Translations under genes and position numbers: made by a program
Shown: in pieces, positions 33,477 through 42,327 of the stretch
Position numbering within the stretch: the stretch's first letter is position 1
How the letters are laid out: the number at the start of each line of letters is the position of its first letter
Notes under the pieces: generated by a model
Seen by the model: only the letters and a program-made list of their open reading frames with translations
Databases searched by the model: none
Told to the model about the DNA's origin: nothing
NCBI GenBank assembly: GCA_002329325.1
Contig: DCTX01000003.1
Span: 1-42,469 of the forward strand
Length of the DNA: 42,469 nt
Direction of reading: 5' to 3'
DNA from: Anaerolineales bacterium UBA1429
Lineage (GTDB): Bacteria > Chloroflexota > Anaerolineae > UBA1429

Positions 33477-34064
33477 TCAGCCGGCGGGCAGCACGGCGGC
33501 GCGCCAGGCCAGGTTGCAGCGCAGGATGGCCAGGCGGCTGGCCTGCTTGGGGTAGCGCTCGCTCAGGTCGGAAAGCACCTGCAGGAGCAAGGGCGGGATG
33601 AGCGGGTTGGATTGCATGGCCATCAGCAGCGCCAGGTAGCCCAACTGGAAGCGCCCGCCCGGATGGTGAAAGGCCCGAATCTCGTCATCGGCCAGGCGGC
33701 GCACCCGCGCATCGATGCCCGCCGAGACCGTGGGGACGCCCTGGGCGGGCTGCCCCTGGGCCGGCAGGGCGCCGATGACGGTGATGGCCACCAGGGTCGC
33801 CTGCTCGGCCAGGTAGTCGGGCGTAAAGACCGCCAGCTCTTCTTGGGGCGAGAGGCGCGGCCCCAAATTGCCGAACTCGGGGTTGAGCAGCGTCGTGTTG
33901 GCGATCAGACCCACCAGGCAGCCGCCGTCCTCTTGCTCAATGCCAACCCAAGAGCCAAAGCCGTAATCGAGGGGTGTGGGGATCTCTTCCGCCTCGCCGG
34001 GGCCATGGATCTGGCAGACGTACTCTACATGGGAACTCGAATTCACGATCTTGCCGATGTACAT
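33477..34064 (-). CDS. Stand-alone HAS-barrel-like protein in the herA-nurA operon
   Basis: I do not recognise this 195-aa protein as a named family. Its first ~125 residues read like the HAS barrel of the adjacent HerA: MYIGKIVNSSSHVEYVCQI, YGFGSWVGIEQEDGGCLVGLI, LSPQEELA and VAITVIGA, compared with HerA's YGEFVYYETDVEG, LGRV, VPPQEVA and ISVTILGY. The remainder is helical (GRFQLGYLALLMAMQ ... SRLAILRCNLAW) with no ATPase motifs. A partner or loading subunit for HerA or NurA is the natural inference, since HAS barrels mediate HerA-NurA contacts. It lies between nurA (62-nt gap) and herA (11-nt gap). Confidence 0.6.
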   Translation of the reverse strand: MYIGKIVNSSSHVEYVCQIHGPGEAEEIPTPLDYGFGSWVGIEQEDGGCLVGLIANTTLLNPEFGNLGPRLSPQEELAVFTPDYLAEQATLVAITVIGALPAQGQPAQGVPTVSAGIDARVRRLADDEIRAFHHPGGRFQLGYLALLMAMQSNPLIPPLLLQVLSDLSERYPKQASRLAILRCNLAWRAAVLPAG

Positions 34065-34126
34065 GGCTCAATACTCCAAGAGATGAGACGCGAGCGGGAC
34101 GCCGCCCGCGGCGCGCCGATGGCTCC

Positions 34127-35311
34127 TCAGCGGCGGCCTCGCTTGCTCAGGGCCTTGCGCGAATAGCTCCAGCTCAGGCGGTTCTCGCGGGCGAAATCCT
34201 GCAACACGCGGTAGAACCGCTCCCGGTCTTGCATGCTGATCACGGCGACGGCGTCGGCCGTCTCGATGGCGTAGGGATAGCCGACGCCCACCACGCACTC
34301 GGCTCGCACCACGTCCACCACCTCCTCCAGCAAGCCATCCTCCAGCAGCCAGGCGGGCAGGTCCAGGCGGGCCGGGGCGTTGTCGGCGGTGGTCTTGAGA
34401 TAGACCAGGTGCACCCGGTCATAGTAATCCAGGTCGGGAAGCTGCTCAAAGAGGCGATCCTCGCGGGCGCAGGCAAAGGCCTCGGTGCGGTCGCCCCAGC
34501 GCATCAGGGGACGCAGCAGGCCGCCGTCGCTCAGGCGTTGGGGGCGGGCCAGGTCGGCGTTCAGCCAGCGGAGCATGGAGACCAGATCAGTGGCGTAGGA
34601 GGTGTCAATATAGCCCACCAGGGGGACGCGGCTCTCCTCCGAGGCGTTCAGCAGGTCCAGGATGCAGCCGATGTAGCGGCGCTGCATCTCGACGCGCATC
34701 TGGGCGGCGAAGGAGATCACCAGCGAGCCATCGAAAAAGCAGACGGGCTTGACCGGGTCTTGGGCGTGGGCGCGCATGTAGGCGGCGAGCTGCTGGCACT
34801 CGAGCTCAAAGCGCCGGGCGTTCACCAACTGGTCAGGGTAGGTCTGGCGCTCAACCTGATCGGGCATCAGCTCATCGGGGGGCAGCACCTCGAAGAGGAT
34901 ATCCTTGACATAACGGCTATCGCCGTCGTGGGGGTTCTCGAACCAGCCGATCTGGACGGCGCCCACCGGCAGGGCGATGCTGGGGTCGGGGGTGATCTGG
35001 GAGCCATCTATGGCAAAGGTCGGCACGCCCCGCAGGCGCTCGCTGGCCCACGCCCGCGCCTGCTGGTGATTCTCCCAGCGTGGCGCAAAGGGCCGCACCA
35101 CCGGGCTGCCCTCGACCCGCTCGGCGGTGGGCAAGGCGCCCGGCCGAGGAATCCCCTGCAACCTGTCGGCCACGGCAGCGCAGCTCTGGGCGGCCAGGCT
35201 CTGCACGTACTCGCGGTAGCGGTCGCGCATCTCCAGTCGCGCCCCGTCATAATCGAGAAAGGCGGCGCGCTTGGCCCGCAGCGCCTGGATCACATGGGGC
35301 AAGCTCAACAT
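34127..35311 (-). CDS. nurA: NurA-type 5'-3' nuclease
   Basis: NurA is an RNase H-like nuclease that resects 5' strands together with HerA. The 394-aa protein has the conserved metal-binding Asp motifs FAIDGSQI (D102) and CFFDGSL (D194), an intermediate region with YIDTSYATDLVSML, and C-terminal GVGYPYAIETADAVAVIS. The C-terminus is basic. The ATG lies one nt after the sbcC stop, with GGAGAT just upstream. Position between sbcC and the HAS/HerA genes supports the assignment strongly; the NurA fold itself is inferred from motifs. Confidence 0.86.
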   Translation of the reverse strand: MLSLPHVIQALRAKRAAFLDYDGARLEMRDRYREYVQSLAAQSCAAVADRLQGIPRPGALPTAERVEGSPVVRPFAPRWENHQQARAWASERLRGVPTFAIDGSQITPDPSIALPVGAVQIGWFENPHDGDSRYVKDILFEVLPPDELMPDQVERQTYPDQLVNARRFELECQQLAAYMRAHAQDPVKPVCFFDGSLVISFAAQMRVEMQRRYIGCILDLLNASEESRVPLVGYIDTSYATDLVSMLRWLNADLARPQRLSDGGLLRPLMRWGDRTEAFACAREDRLFEQLPDLDYYDRVHLVYLKTTADNAPARLDLPAWLLEDGLLEEVVDVVRAECVVGVGYPYAIETADAVAVISMQDRERFYRVLQDFARENRLSWSYSRKALSKRGRR

Positions 35312-35312
35312 G

Positions 35313-38033
35313 TCAGGCTATCTCCACCCGGCTGATGCCGTCCTCTTTGACCACCCGCAGGTAGGATTGAGCGGCGCGCTCAAAGGTATCGTCATGGCTG
35401 ATGACGAACAACTGGCTGAACCCCTTGACCTGCATGATCTTTTCCGCCAGGCCGTCGCGGCGCTCGGGGTCCAGGTGGGCCGTGGGTTCGTCGAAGAACG
35501 CCACGTCGATGTTGGAGAGGTGGCGCAGCAGGGCCAGGCGCAGGGCCAGGGCGGCGCTCATCTGCTCGCCGCCGGAGAGCTGCTGAAAGCCGCGCAAGCG
35601 CCCGCCGACCTCCAGCGAGAGGTCATAGTCCTCCGACCAGGTCAGGCGCCCGGAGTAGTCGTTCATGATGTCGCAGTAGAACTCGGAGGCCTGCTGCGAG
35701 ATGCGGGCCACGAACTGCCGGGTGATGTGGGGCCCTGCCTGATGCAGCAGGGCGCGCATCTCCTCCAGCAGGCGCTGGAGCGAGCGAGTCTCCTCGCGAA
35801 CATCCTGGCGCTCGCGCAGGCTGGCCTGCAGCCCCTCCAGCCGCTGGATCTCTTGCCGGAGCGCATCGCGCCGCTCGCCCCGGCTGGCCAGCTCGGTGCG
35901 CGCCCGGGTGGCCTCGCTGCTGAGGGCCTCGACCTGCTGGCGGGCGCCGGCGTGGCGCTGCGGATCATAGTCGGCGCTGGCGCGCTGTAGCGCCTGCTCG
36001 GCGGCGGCCAGGGTGGCGGCCAGCTCCTCCAGCGCCTGGGTCGCCTGGGCCAGCCGCGCCTGGCGCGCGTCGAACTGGCGCGCCGTCTCGATGCGCGTCA
36101 GGTAGATGTCGTGCTGCGGGCGGTGCTGCTCCAGCGTGCCACGCGCCCCCTGCAGGGCCTCCTCGAGGGAGCCGTACTGCGCCACCTCCGCCTGCAGGCG
36201 CGCCAACTCGGCATCCAGGTCGGCCACCCCCCGCTGCAGGCGGGCCACCTCTTGCTGGCGCTGCTCCCGCTCGGCCACCTGGGCCTGCAGCACCCGCGCC
36301 TCGCCCAGGGGATCGCCCATGGCGGCGAGCTGGGCCGCCAGCTCTCCCACGCGCTCCGACCAGGCGGTCAGCTCGGCGATGCGGGCCTGCTGTTGGGCCA
36401 AGCGCCGGGTATCCCGTTCGAGTTGCGCCTGTTGCTCCTGGCGATCCTCGTCGGTGGGGAGGTTGCGCAACGTGCGCCCCCGCTCGTTGGCGCGCTTTTG
36501 GTCCTGGCTGCGCTGCTGGGCGATGCCCCTGAGCTCGCCATCGGCCACGGCCAGTTGTTCGCGCAGCTCCTGGGTGCGCTGGCGGTTGCGCTCCAGCAAC
36601 TCCTGGCGGTGGGCGGGGGTCAGCTCGGCCTCGCAGACGGGGCAGCGGGCGCCCTCGCCCTTTGCCAGCGCCTCGCTCTGCTCGTGCATGCGGGCCAGCT
36701 CGCTCTGCATGGTGCCCCGCTCGCCCTGGAGCACACGCTCCCGCTCGGTCAGGGCCTGCAGCCCCTGCTCGATCTCGGCCAGCTCCCGATCCAGCTCGCC
36801 CGCCTGGCGGAGGCCCGCATCGATGCGGGCCAGGCGCGCTTCGGCTTCCTGGATGGCGGCCTGGGCCTCCTGGGCCTGGCGCTGGGCCTCGGGCAGGAGC
36901 TGGGCCTGGAGGCGAGCCTCGTCCAGGGCGGCCTGCAGGCGTTGCTGTTCCTCGGCCTGGGGCCGCAGCGCCTCCAGGCGAAGGGCGGCGTCCTCGATCT
37001 GCTCCAGCAACTGGCTCGCCTGGCTCAGGCGGGCCGCCAGGCGGGCCTGCTCCAGCGAGGTCTGCTCACGGGCGCTCTGGGCCCGGTCGCGGGCCGCCCG
37101 CTGGGCCTCCAGCTCCTTCAGGCGCTCCTCGGCGGCCAGGTAGGCGCGGTAGCCCGGCTCGGCGGCGGCGATCTGTCCGCGGGCCTGGTCCGCCTCCGCC
37201 AGGGCCTCTTGCGCAGAACGCTGCTCGTTCTCGGCCGCCTGCGCCTGATAGCCCGCCTCCGCGCGGGCCGCCTCGGCCTGGCGCAGGGCCTGCTCCGCCT
37301 GATCCAGCGATCGCAGGGCGGCGCGGGCCGCCCGCAGATCGGTCTCCAGGGCCTGAACCTGGGCCGTCAGCTCCCCGATGGCCGCCTGGATCTCGGCCAG
37401 CTCCTCTTGATGACGCGGCAACTGCTCGATCTGGCCCTCCAGGCGGGCGATCTCCTGATCCAGGCTGGCCAGTTGGTCGCTCAGGTAGCGGCCCGTCTCG
37501 CGCAGGTTCTGGTAGGCGCGCTCGTACTCGTCCACCTGCAGGAGGGGGTCAAAGATGCGCTTGCGTTCGCCCGCCGCCAGCAAAAAGGGCGCGGTAAAGC
37601 TACCCTGGGGCACGCCGATGGTGTTGCGGAACAGGTCGTCCATGCTGGCGTCGCGCTCGATGCCCAGATGCTCCTGAAGCCACTGGCGCACCTCGGTGAC
37701 GTTCTCGGCGAGCACCTGGTAACCGTTCTCAAAGTCATAGACGCGGTGGCGGGTGGTGCCGTTCTTGCCAAAGGCCCGCTCCACCTCGTACTCGCGCTCG
37801 TCGTAGGCGGAGAAGAAGCGCACCACCACGCGGCCGGCGCTGGCGCCCTCGCGCAGCAGGTCGCCCTGGCGGGCCGCGTTGGCGTGATCGAACAGGGCAT
37901 AGCCGATGGCCTCGACCAGGCTGCTCTTGCCGGCCCCGTTGCGCCCCACGATGGCGTTGGTGCCCTCCTCGAAGGAGATGGTGGCCTCCTCATAGCTCTT
38001 GAAGTTCTCCAGGTGCAGGCGGCGGATCAGCAT
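35313..38033 (-). CDS. sbcC: Rad50/SbcC-type ATPase
   Basis: SbcC/Rad50 is the coiled-coil ATPase partner of SbcD/Mre11, holding and opening DNA ends. The 906-aa protein has Walker A GRNGAGKS (30-37), two long coiled-coil arms (~180-800), the zinc hook C464-P-V-C467, the ABC signature LSGGEQ and Walker B DVAFFDEPTAHLDP. The length fits archaeal Rad50 more than E. coli SbcC (1048 aa). Its start overlaps the sbcD stop by seven nt, and nurA begins one nt after its stop. The opposite strand of the coiled coil holds long open frames with Ala/Leu/Arg-rich translations, which are codon artefacts. Confidence 0.95.
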   Translation of the reverse strand: MLIRRLHLENFKSYEEATISFEEGTNAIVGRNGAGKSSLVEAIGYALFDHANAARQGDLLREGASAGRVVVRFFSAYDEREYEVERAFGKNGTTRHRVYDFENGYQVLAENVTEVRQWLQEHLGIERDASMDDLFRNTIGVPQGSFTAPFLLAAGERKRIFDPLLQVDEYERAYQNLRETGRYLSDQLASLDQEIARLEGQIEQLPRHQEELAEIQAAIGELTAQVQALETDLRAARAALRSLDQAEQALRQAEAARAEAGYQAQAAENEQRSAQEALAEADQARGQIAAAEPGYRAYLAAEERLKELEAQRAARDRAQSAREQTSLEQARLAARLSQASQLLEQIEDAALRLEALRPQAEEQQRLQAALDEARLQAQLLPEAQRQAQEAQAAIQEAEARLARIDAGLRQAGELDRELAEIEQGLQALTERERVLQGERGTMQSELARMHEQSEALAKGEGARCPVCEAELTPAHRQELLERNRQRTQELREQLAVADGELRGIAQQRSQDQKRANERGRTLRNLPTDEDRQEQQAQLERDTRRLAQQQARIAELTAWSERVGELAAQLAAMGDPLGEARVLQAQVAEREQRQQEVARLQRGVADLDAELARLQAEVAQYGSLEEALQGARGTLEQHRPQHDIYLTRIETARQFDARQARLAQATQALEELAATLAAAEQALQRASADYDPQRHAGARQQVEALSSEATRARTELASRGERRDALRQEIQRLEGLQASLRERQDVREETRSLQRLLEEMRALLHQAGPHITRQFVARISQQASEFYCDIMNDYSGRLTWSEDYDLSLEVGGRLRGFQQLSGGEQMSAALALRLALLRHLSNIDVAFFDEPTAHLDPERRDGLAEKIMQVKGFSQLFVISHDDTFERAAQSYLRVVKEDGISRVEIA

Positions 38034-39310
38034 CTCCCCTCCTCCTCCCCGGTGGCGATCTCGGGCATCGCGGCGGCAAAGGCGCGCAGCTCGCCGATCA
38101 CCTCGGAGGGATGGCTGCGGGCCAGGGCCATCTGCTTGAGCCGCAGGGCCAGGTCTGCCCAGCGCGCGCTGTGGGCACGGCGGCGCACGTCGTTCTCCAA
38201 GAGCTCGCGAAGCACCTGGCGCTCGATCTCCTCGCGGGGTTGCTCCCGATCGGTGCGGATCTCGAAGGCATTGCTGGCGGTGAGGTCCTGGAGCTGGATC
38301 ACCAGGGGCTCCACCTGGGCCACGGCCATGGCCTCGATGCGGCGCATGTCCAGGTCACTGCGGCTCATGTTCAGCACGCCCGTCAGCCGCAGCTCCAGGA
38401 TGGGCCGATCGTCGCTGGCGGGTAGGCTCTCCAGCTCGCGGCGCAACGCGTCATAGAGGGCCTCGGGCGACTCGTAGGGATCCACGTCGAACCTATGGCG
38501 CAGCACCCGGCGGCGCTGGCTGTTGTGCAGTGTGGCCGCGTGAGGGGGCGTTTCGCCCGGGTGGATATCCACCAGGTAGTAGCCGCGTTCCGACCATTGG
38601 GCCTCGTCCACGCTGTTGTTCTCCAGCGAGCCGGGGTTGTACAGCCAATCGTCCTGGGAGTAGGGCTTGTGGATGTGGCCCAAGGCGACATAATCCACGT
38701 GGGGGCGCAGGGCTTCCAGGTTCTCGCGGGAGAGGGTGCCGGCATAGCGATCCAGGATGCCCTCCAGGCCAGTGTGGAGCATCAGGATCGAGTAGGCCGG
38801 GCGGGGGGCCTGCATCCGCTCCAGCGCGTTGGCCAGATCGGCCACCACCCGCGAGGTGCTGGCCCCGGCATAGCGGAGGCCGTAGATGCGCACGTCGCCG
38901 ATATCAAAGTAGGCCCCGGCCTTGCGATCATCGTCGTAGGGCTCCAGTGCCATCTGGCCCTCGCGGTAGGTAGCGCCCAACACGCGCACGAGCCCCAGCT
39001 CGGCCAGGCCATCGAGCCAGGTGAAGGCCTCGCGATAGGCCGAGCCCTCGTGGTTGCCCTGGATGGCCAACACGGGGATTCCCTCGGCCTTGAGGCGCTC
39101 GAACAGCACGGCCACCTGCACGAATATCCTGGGCTCCACGTCGCGCTTGTGAAACAGGTCGCCCGCCAGCAGCACGAACTGGACGCCCTCGGCCAGGGCG
39201 CGCCGCAGCATGTCGCGAAAGGCACGGCTGAAATCGGCCATGCGCTCGGCGCTGTCATACTGGCGGTGGCCCAGGTGGATGTCGGCGGCGTGGAGAAAGC
39301 GCGTGGTCAC
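38027..39310 (-). CDS. sbcD: Mre11/SbcD-type nuclease
   Basis: SbcD/Mre11 is the Mn-dependent nuclease of the complex. The 427-aa protein begins VTTRFLHAADIHLGHRQYD with the phosphoesterase motifs D10-I-H12, LLAGDLFHKRD (D51), QGNHE (N86, H87), MLHTG (H179) and ALGHIH (H212, H214). The GTG start at 39310 has AGGAG upstream, overlapping the stop of the IorA-like gene. Upstream in-frame sequence is Arg/Pro-rich and overlaps that gene, so a longer product is rejected. The C-terminal ~200 residues would be the capping and Rad50-binding part. Confidence 0.94.
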   Translation of the reverse strand: MTTRFLHAADIHLGHRQYDSAERMADFSRAFRDMLRRALAEGVQFVLLAGDLFHKRDVEPRIFVQVAVLFERLKAEGIPVLAIQGNHEGSAYREAFTWLDGLAELGLVRVLGATYREGQMALEPYDDDRKAGAYFDIGDVRIYGLRYAGASTSRVVADLANALERMQAPRPAYSILMLHTGLEGILDRYAGTLSRENLEALRPHVDYVALGHIHKPYSQDDWLYNPGSLENNSVDEAQWSERGYYLVDIHPGETPPHAATLHNSQRRRVLRHRFDVDPYESPEALYDALRRELESLPASDDRPILELRLTGVLNMSRSDLDMRRIEAMAVAQVEPLVIQLQDLTASNAFEIRTDREQPREEIERQVLRELLENDVRRRAHSARWADLALRLKQMALARSHPSEVIGELRAFAAAMPEIATGEEEGRC

Positions 39311-39314
39311 GGGA

Positions 39315-40964
39315 TCAGGCTCCTGTGGGGTAGCGCACACACGGTACATCGGCCAGCACAAAGGCGGGACCGGGGGCCGCCAGGGCGGCGGCCAACGCCT
39401 TGCGGAGGCCCTCGGGGTCCTGGGGCGAGACGAGCGCGGGCTCGGCGCCAAAGGCCCGCAGCACGGCGGCGATGTCGGCGCCGGCGCGCTCCTCGCCGCG
39501 CTCGTCCTGGGGTGTGCCCGGGTGAGCCTGCCCGCCGGTGAGGGCCGTCACCCGGTTATCCAGGACGATGACGGTCAGGGGCGCGCCCGCCTGCATGATC
39601 TGGGGCAAGGCATTCAGGTTGGTATGGAACAGGGCCGAATCGCCCACCAGGGCCACCACGCGCGGCTGCGCGCGGCCGTGCGCGCCGGCCAGGACCAGGC
39701 CCAGCCCCAGGCCGAGGCTGGCCCCCAGGGAGTACTTGACGTCAAAGAGCTCCAGAGGCGGCAGGTCGCCCCGCACCATGCAGCCCGTCTCGCCGATGAC
39801 GATGTGGCGGCTGCGGCCGCCGCGGGCCTCCATCTCGGCCACCAGCGCCTCCATCACGGGCTGGTAGCCGCAGCCCTGGCACAGGGGCGTCTTGCTGGGC
39901 ATAGCGCGGCGCTCCTCAACCGTGGGCGGCAGCGCCAGGGAGGGCGCCAGGGCGTGCAACCCGCCCGCCAGGGCGTCGTTGCCCAGCTCGCCCTCCTCGG
40001 GCATGGTGCGATCCATGCGGCCCAGCACCTGGAGCGCAAGCCCTCGGCGCTGGATCAGGGCGCGCAGCTCCTGCTCGACGAACGCCCCGCCCTCTTCGAT
40101 CACCAGCAGGCGCTCCAGGGGGGCCAGCCAGCGGGCAAGGCCCTCCTCGGGGAGGGGCCAGGCGCTGCTCAGCCCCAGGGTGCTCAGGGGCGCGTCGTCT
40201 CCCAGCAAGCGGCGGAGCTTGGTGAAGGTGTGGCCGACGGCCAGCACGCCCAGGGGCCCCTGCCCGGCGGCGCGATCGTAGGGCGAGAGCTCGATGTCCT
40301 GGGCCAGCTCGCGCAAGTGGCGGTGCAGCGTGCGCCGCCGCTTGACCACGTTATCCGGCAGGACGACCCAGCGCCCGCGCTTGCGCACAAAGATGCCCAT
40401 GGGCGCGGGGAGCTCCCAGGGCGCCTCGACGGGGGCGCGATCGAGGCTCAGGGAGGTGGTGATGCGCACGATGATGGGCAACTGGCGCGCCTCGGACCAG
40501 GCAAAGGCCTGGGCCATCAGGCCGGCGGCCTGTTCCACGCCGGTGGGCTCGAACACCGGCAGCTCGGCCACCCGAGCGAGCCAGCGCGAATCCTGCTCGT
40601 TCTGTGAGCTCCAGCCCTGCGGATCGTCGCCCACCATGATCACCAGCCCGCCGAAGCAGCCCGAGTAGCTAAAGGTGGCCAGGGGGTCCAGGGCGATGTT
40701 CAGGCCCACGCTCTTGAGCACCACCAGGGCGCGCTGTCCGGCCAGCGAGGCGCCCATGGCCATCTCCATGGCAACCTTCTCGTTGGGTGCCCAGTGGATG
40801 TAGGCCTCCTCGGGCGACGCCAGCTCGAGCAAGGCGTCGAACACGCCGGTGGCTGGCGAGCCGGGGTAGCCGGTCACCAGGGAGACGCCCGCGGCGAGGG
40901 CGCCGTGGGCCAGAGCGACGTCGCCGCGCATTGCCGTCTTGGGGGACATAATTGGGCTCGTCAA
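39315..40964 (-). CDS. Indolepyruvate ferredoxin oxidoreductase alpha-like protein, no ferredoxin domain
   Basis: IorA-type enzymes oxidatively decarboxylate aryl-pyruvates to acyl-CoA using thiamine diphosphate. This 549-aa protein has the N-terminal domain (VTGYPGSPAT, about 30-39), the C-terminal TPP domain with CQGCGYQPVMEA (about 366) and GDSALFHTN...VIVLDNRVTALTGGQ. It ends soon after (VLADVPCVRYPTGA), without the 2x[4Fe-4S] C-x2-C-x2-C-x3-C domain of classical IorA. No beta subunit gene is present. It could be a truncated or specialised 2-oxoacid enzyme that uses another electron carrier. The TTG start at 40964, with GAGG seven nt upstream, is only four nt after the cyclase stop; an in-frame ATG at 40949 has no binding site. 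Confidence 0.8.
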   Translation of the reverse strand: MTSPIMSPKTAMRGDVALAHGALAAGVSLVTGYPGSPATGVFDALLELASPEEAYIHWAPNEKVAMEMAMGASLAGQRALVVLKSVGLNIALDPLATFSYSGCFGGLVIMVGDDPQGWSSQNEQDSRWLARVAELPVFEPTGVEQAAGLMAQAFAWSEARQLPIIVRITTSLSLDRAPVEAPWELPAPMGIFVRKRGRWVVLPDNVVKRRRTLHRHLRELAQDIELSPYDRAAGQGPLGVLAVGHTFTKLRRLLGDDAPLSTLGLSSAWPLPEEGLARWLAPLERLLVIEEGGAFVEQELRALIQRRGLALQVLGRMDRTMPEEGELGNDALAGGLHALAPSLALPPTVEERRAMPSKTPLCQGCGYQPVMEALVAEMEARGGRSRHIVIGETGCMVRGDLPPLELFDVKYSLGASLGLGLGLVLAGAHGRAQPRVVALVGDSALFHTNLNALPQIMQAGAPLTVIVLDNRVTALTGGQAHPGTPQDERGEERAGADIAAVLRAFGAEPALVSPQDPEGLRKALAAALAAPGPAFVLADVPCVRYPTGA

Positions 40965-40968
40965 GGCG

Positions 40969-41640
40969 CTACCTCGGCAGCTCTTCCAGGGCGATGACGC
41001 GGGTGGGAAAGCTATCCAGTCCCTGGATCGGGATGGGCAGGGCGAACACCAGCACCCGCGGCTGGGTGAGGTGGCTCAGGTGCGCAACCTGCTCGACGAG
41101 ACAGATGTCATTGTCGAGCAGCTGGTGGTGATTGTACTGATCCTCCAGGCGGGGATCGTCGGGCGGCAGCTCGATGCCCAGCAGATCGGTGCCCACCAGC
41201 TTGACGCCGCACTCAACCAGATAGCCGATGGCCTCGGCCTCAAAGTGGCGTCCGCTCTCCTCGCCATAATCATAATCAAAGCGCAGCAGGGCGATGTCGC
41301 CAGCCTGCAGCCCGCCGGCGGGCTGGGCGGCGCGCTCCATGTGGGCGCGGGTGACGGTGCCCCCGGCGGGCACGCCGGTGAGATCGAGGACGGCGGCCGA
41401 GCCGCACAGCGCCTCCAAAGGCACCTGCGACACGTCCATGCCCTCGGGCCGGACGTGGTAGGGCGCCTCGATGTGGGTGCCCACATGGTTCAGGTGCATG
41501 TCCACCCGATGCATGATGTACCACATGCCCTCGGGAACGGCATGGGGGGCGGGCACCCGCTCGATGTGCACGGGCCGCGCGCCGGTCTCGGGAACGATGG
41601 TGTGGGTGAGGTCAACCAGGCGGTAGCGGGCAAGCTCCAC
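40969..41640 (-). CDS. Cyclase-family metal hydrolase (kynurenine formamidase-like)
   Basis: This 223-aa protein belongs to the cyclase/KynB hydrolase family, which opens or hydrolyses amide or lactone bonds with a divalent metal. The signature is HVGTHIEAPYHV (52-63), with H52, H56 and H62; the usual Asp is Glu58. GVKLVGTDLLGIE and CLVEQVAHLSHL are also typical. The GTG start has AAGGAG six nt upstream. It lies between yedF and the IorA-like gene on the same transcript. With IorA it could suggest aromatic amino-acid degradation, but tryptophan dioxygenase and kynureninase genes are absent, so kynurenine is not established as the substrate. Confidence 0.82.
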   Translation of the reverse strand: MELARYRLVDLTHTIVPETGARPVHIERVPAPHAVPEGMWYIMHRVDMHLNHVGTHIEAPYHVRPEGMDVSQVPLEALCGSAAVLDLTGVPAGGTVTRAHMERAAQPAGGLQAGDIALLRFDYDYGEESGRHFEAEAIGYLVECGVKLVGTDLLGIELPPDDPRLEDQYNHHQLLDNDICLVEQVAHLSHLTQPRVLVFALPIPIQGLDSFPTRVIALEELPR

Positions 41641-41672
41641 AGCAGGCTCCTTCCATGAAGCGGATGGTATAC

Positions 41673-42278
41673 TCAGAACAGTGTGGTCTGGTCGGCGTCC
41701 ATCAGCGTCTCGGCGATGGTGTACATGTTCGAGATGCTGCCCACGGCGAGGCGCTCCTTGAGCTGATAGTAGTCCAGACAGGTGCCACAGACCAGGATCT
41801 GCAGCCCCTTTTGCTCCAGAGATTGGAGATCGCCCAGCACGGGCGAGCCCTCGACGGCGAGCTTGACGCCGCTGTTGAGCAGGATGAGGGTCTCGGGGCG
41901 GGGCTCGATCTCGCCCAGGGTGTACAAGAAGGAGCGCATGAGAATGCCCCCCAGCTCCGGTTCGCCGCGCCCGATCTGGTCGCTGGAGAGGAGCAACACG
42001 CGGCGGCGCGCGGCCTCCGCGGGAGCGCAGGTGGCCAGGTCGGGGGTGATCTCCGGCTCGACGGCGGCCTGGCCCTGGACCATCTGGATGGACCAGCCAT
42101 CTTCCGCCTGCTCAAAGGCCACGTGCCAGCCGGCGCGCTCGGCCAGGCGCCGCACATTGTCGACCTGGTCGCGTTGACTGACCAGGGTGACCACCTCGGT
42201 GGCATCGCGCATGGCGTTGCGGGTGAGGATCACGGGCTGGGGGCAGGGCAGGCCACGGGCATCTACTGTGATGGGCAT
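41673..42278 (-). CDS. YedF-type sulfurtransferase-like protein (TusA-DsrE fusion)
   Basis: This 201-aa protein joins an N-terminal TusA/SirA-like domain (MPITVDARGLPCPQPVI, C12) to a C-terminal DsrE-like domain (RVLLLSSDQIGRGEPELG ... LVCGTCLDYYQLKERLAVGSISNM). That is the layout of the YedF proteins linked to selenium or sulfur trafficking. The start at 42278 has AGGAG nine nt upstream; the ATG at 42284 is the alternative, with too short a spacing. It heads a possible eight-gene operon. No selD, selA or other selenium gene is in the window, so the selenium role is untested. Confidence 0.82.
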   Translation of the reverse strand: MPITVDARGLPCPQPVILTRNAMRDATEVVTLVSQRDQVDNVRRLAERAGWHVAFEQAEDGWSIQMVQGQAAVEPEITPDLATCAPAEAARRRVLLLSSDQIGRGEPELGGILMRSFLYTLGEIEPRPETLILLNSGVKLAVEGSPVLGDLQSLEQKGLQILVCGTCLDYYQLKERLAVGSISNMYTIAETLMDADQTTLF

Positions 42279-42321
42279 TGACATCAACTCCTGACAAGCG
42301 CACCGCATTAACGATGACTCT

Positions 42322-42327
42322 ATGATA
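42322..42327 (-). promoter_or_regulatory. Possible -10 element of the yedF-herA operon
   Basis: On the minus strand TATCAT lies ~44 nt upstream of the yedF ATG at 42278. The region 17-18 nt further upstream is C-rich and gives only a poor -35. No other promoter or gene is visible to position 42469. Confidence 0.3.

Noticed and set aside
36111..38456. A 781-codon plus-strand open frame opposite sbcC
   Set aside because: The repetitive Leu/Gly/Ala translation arises from the codons of the Glu/Ala/Gln-rich Rad50 coiled coil.
39311..39451. A longer SbcD with ~47 more N-terminal residues
   Set aside because: The extension overlaps the IorA-like gene, is Arg/Pro-rich, and the GTG at 39310 has a ribosome binding site and starts exactly where Mre11 proteins begin.
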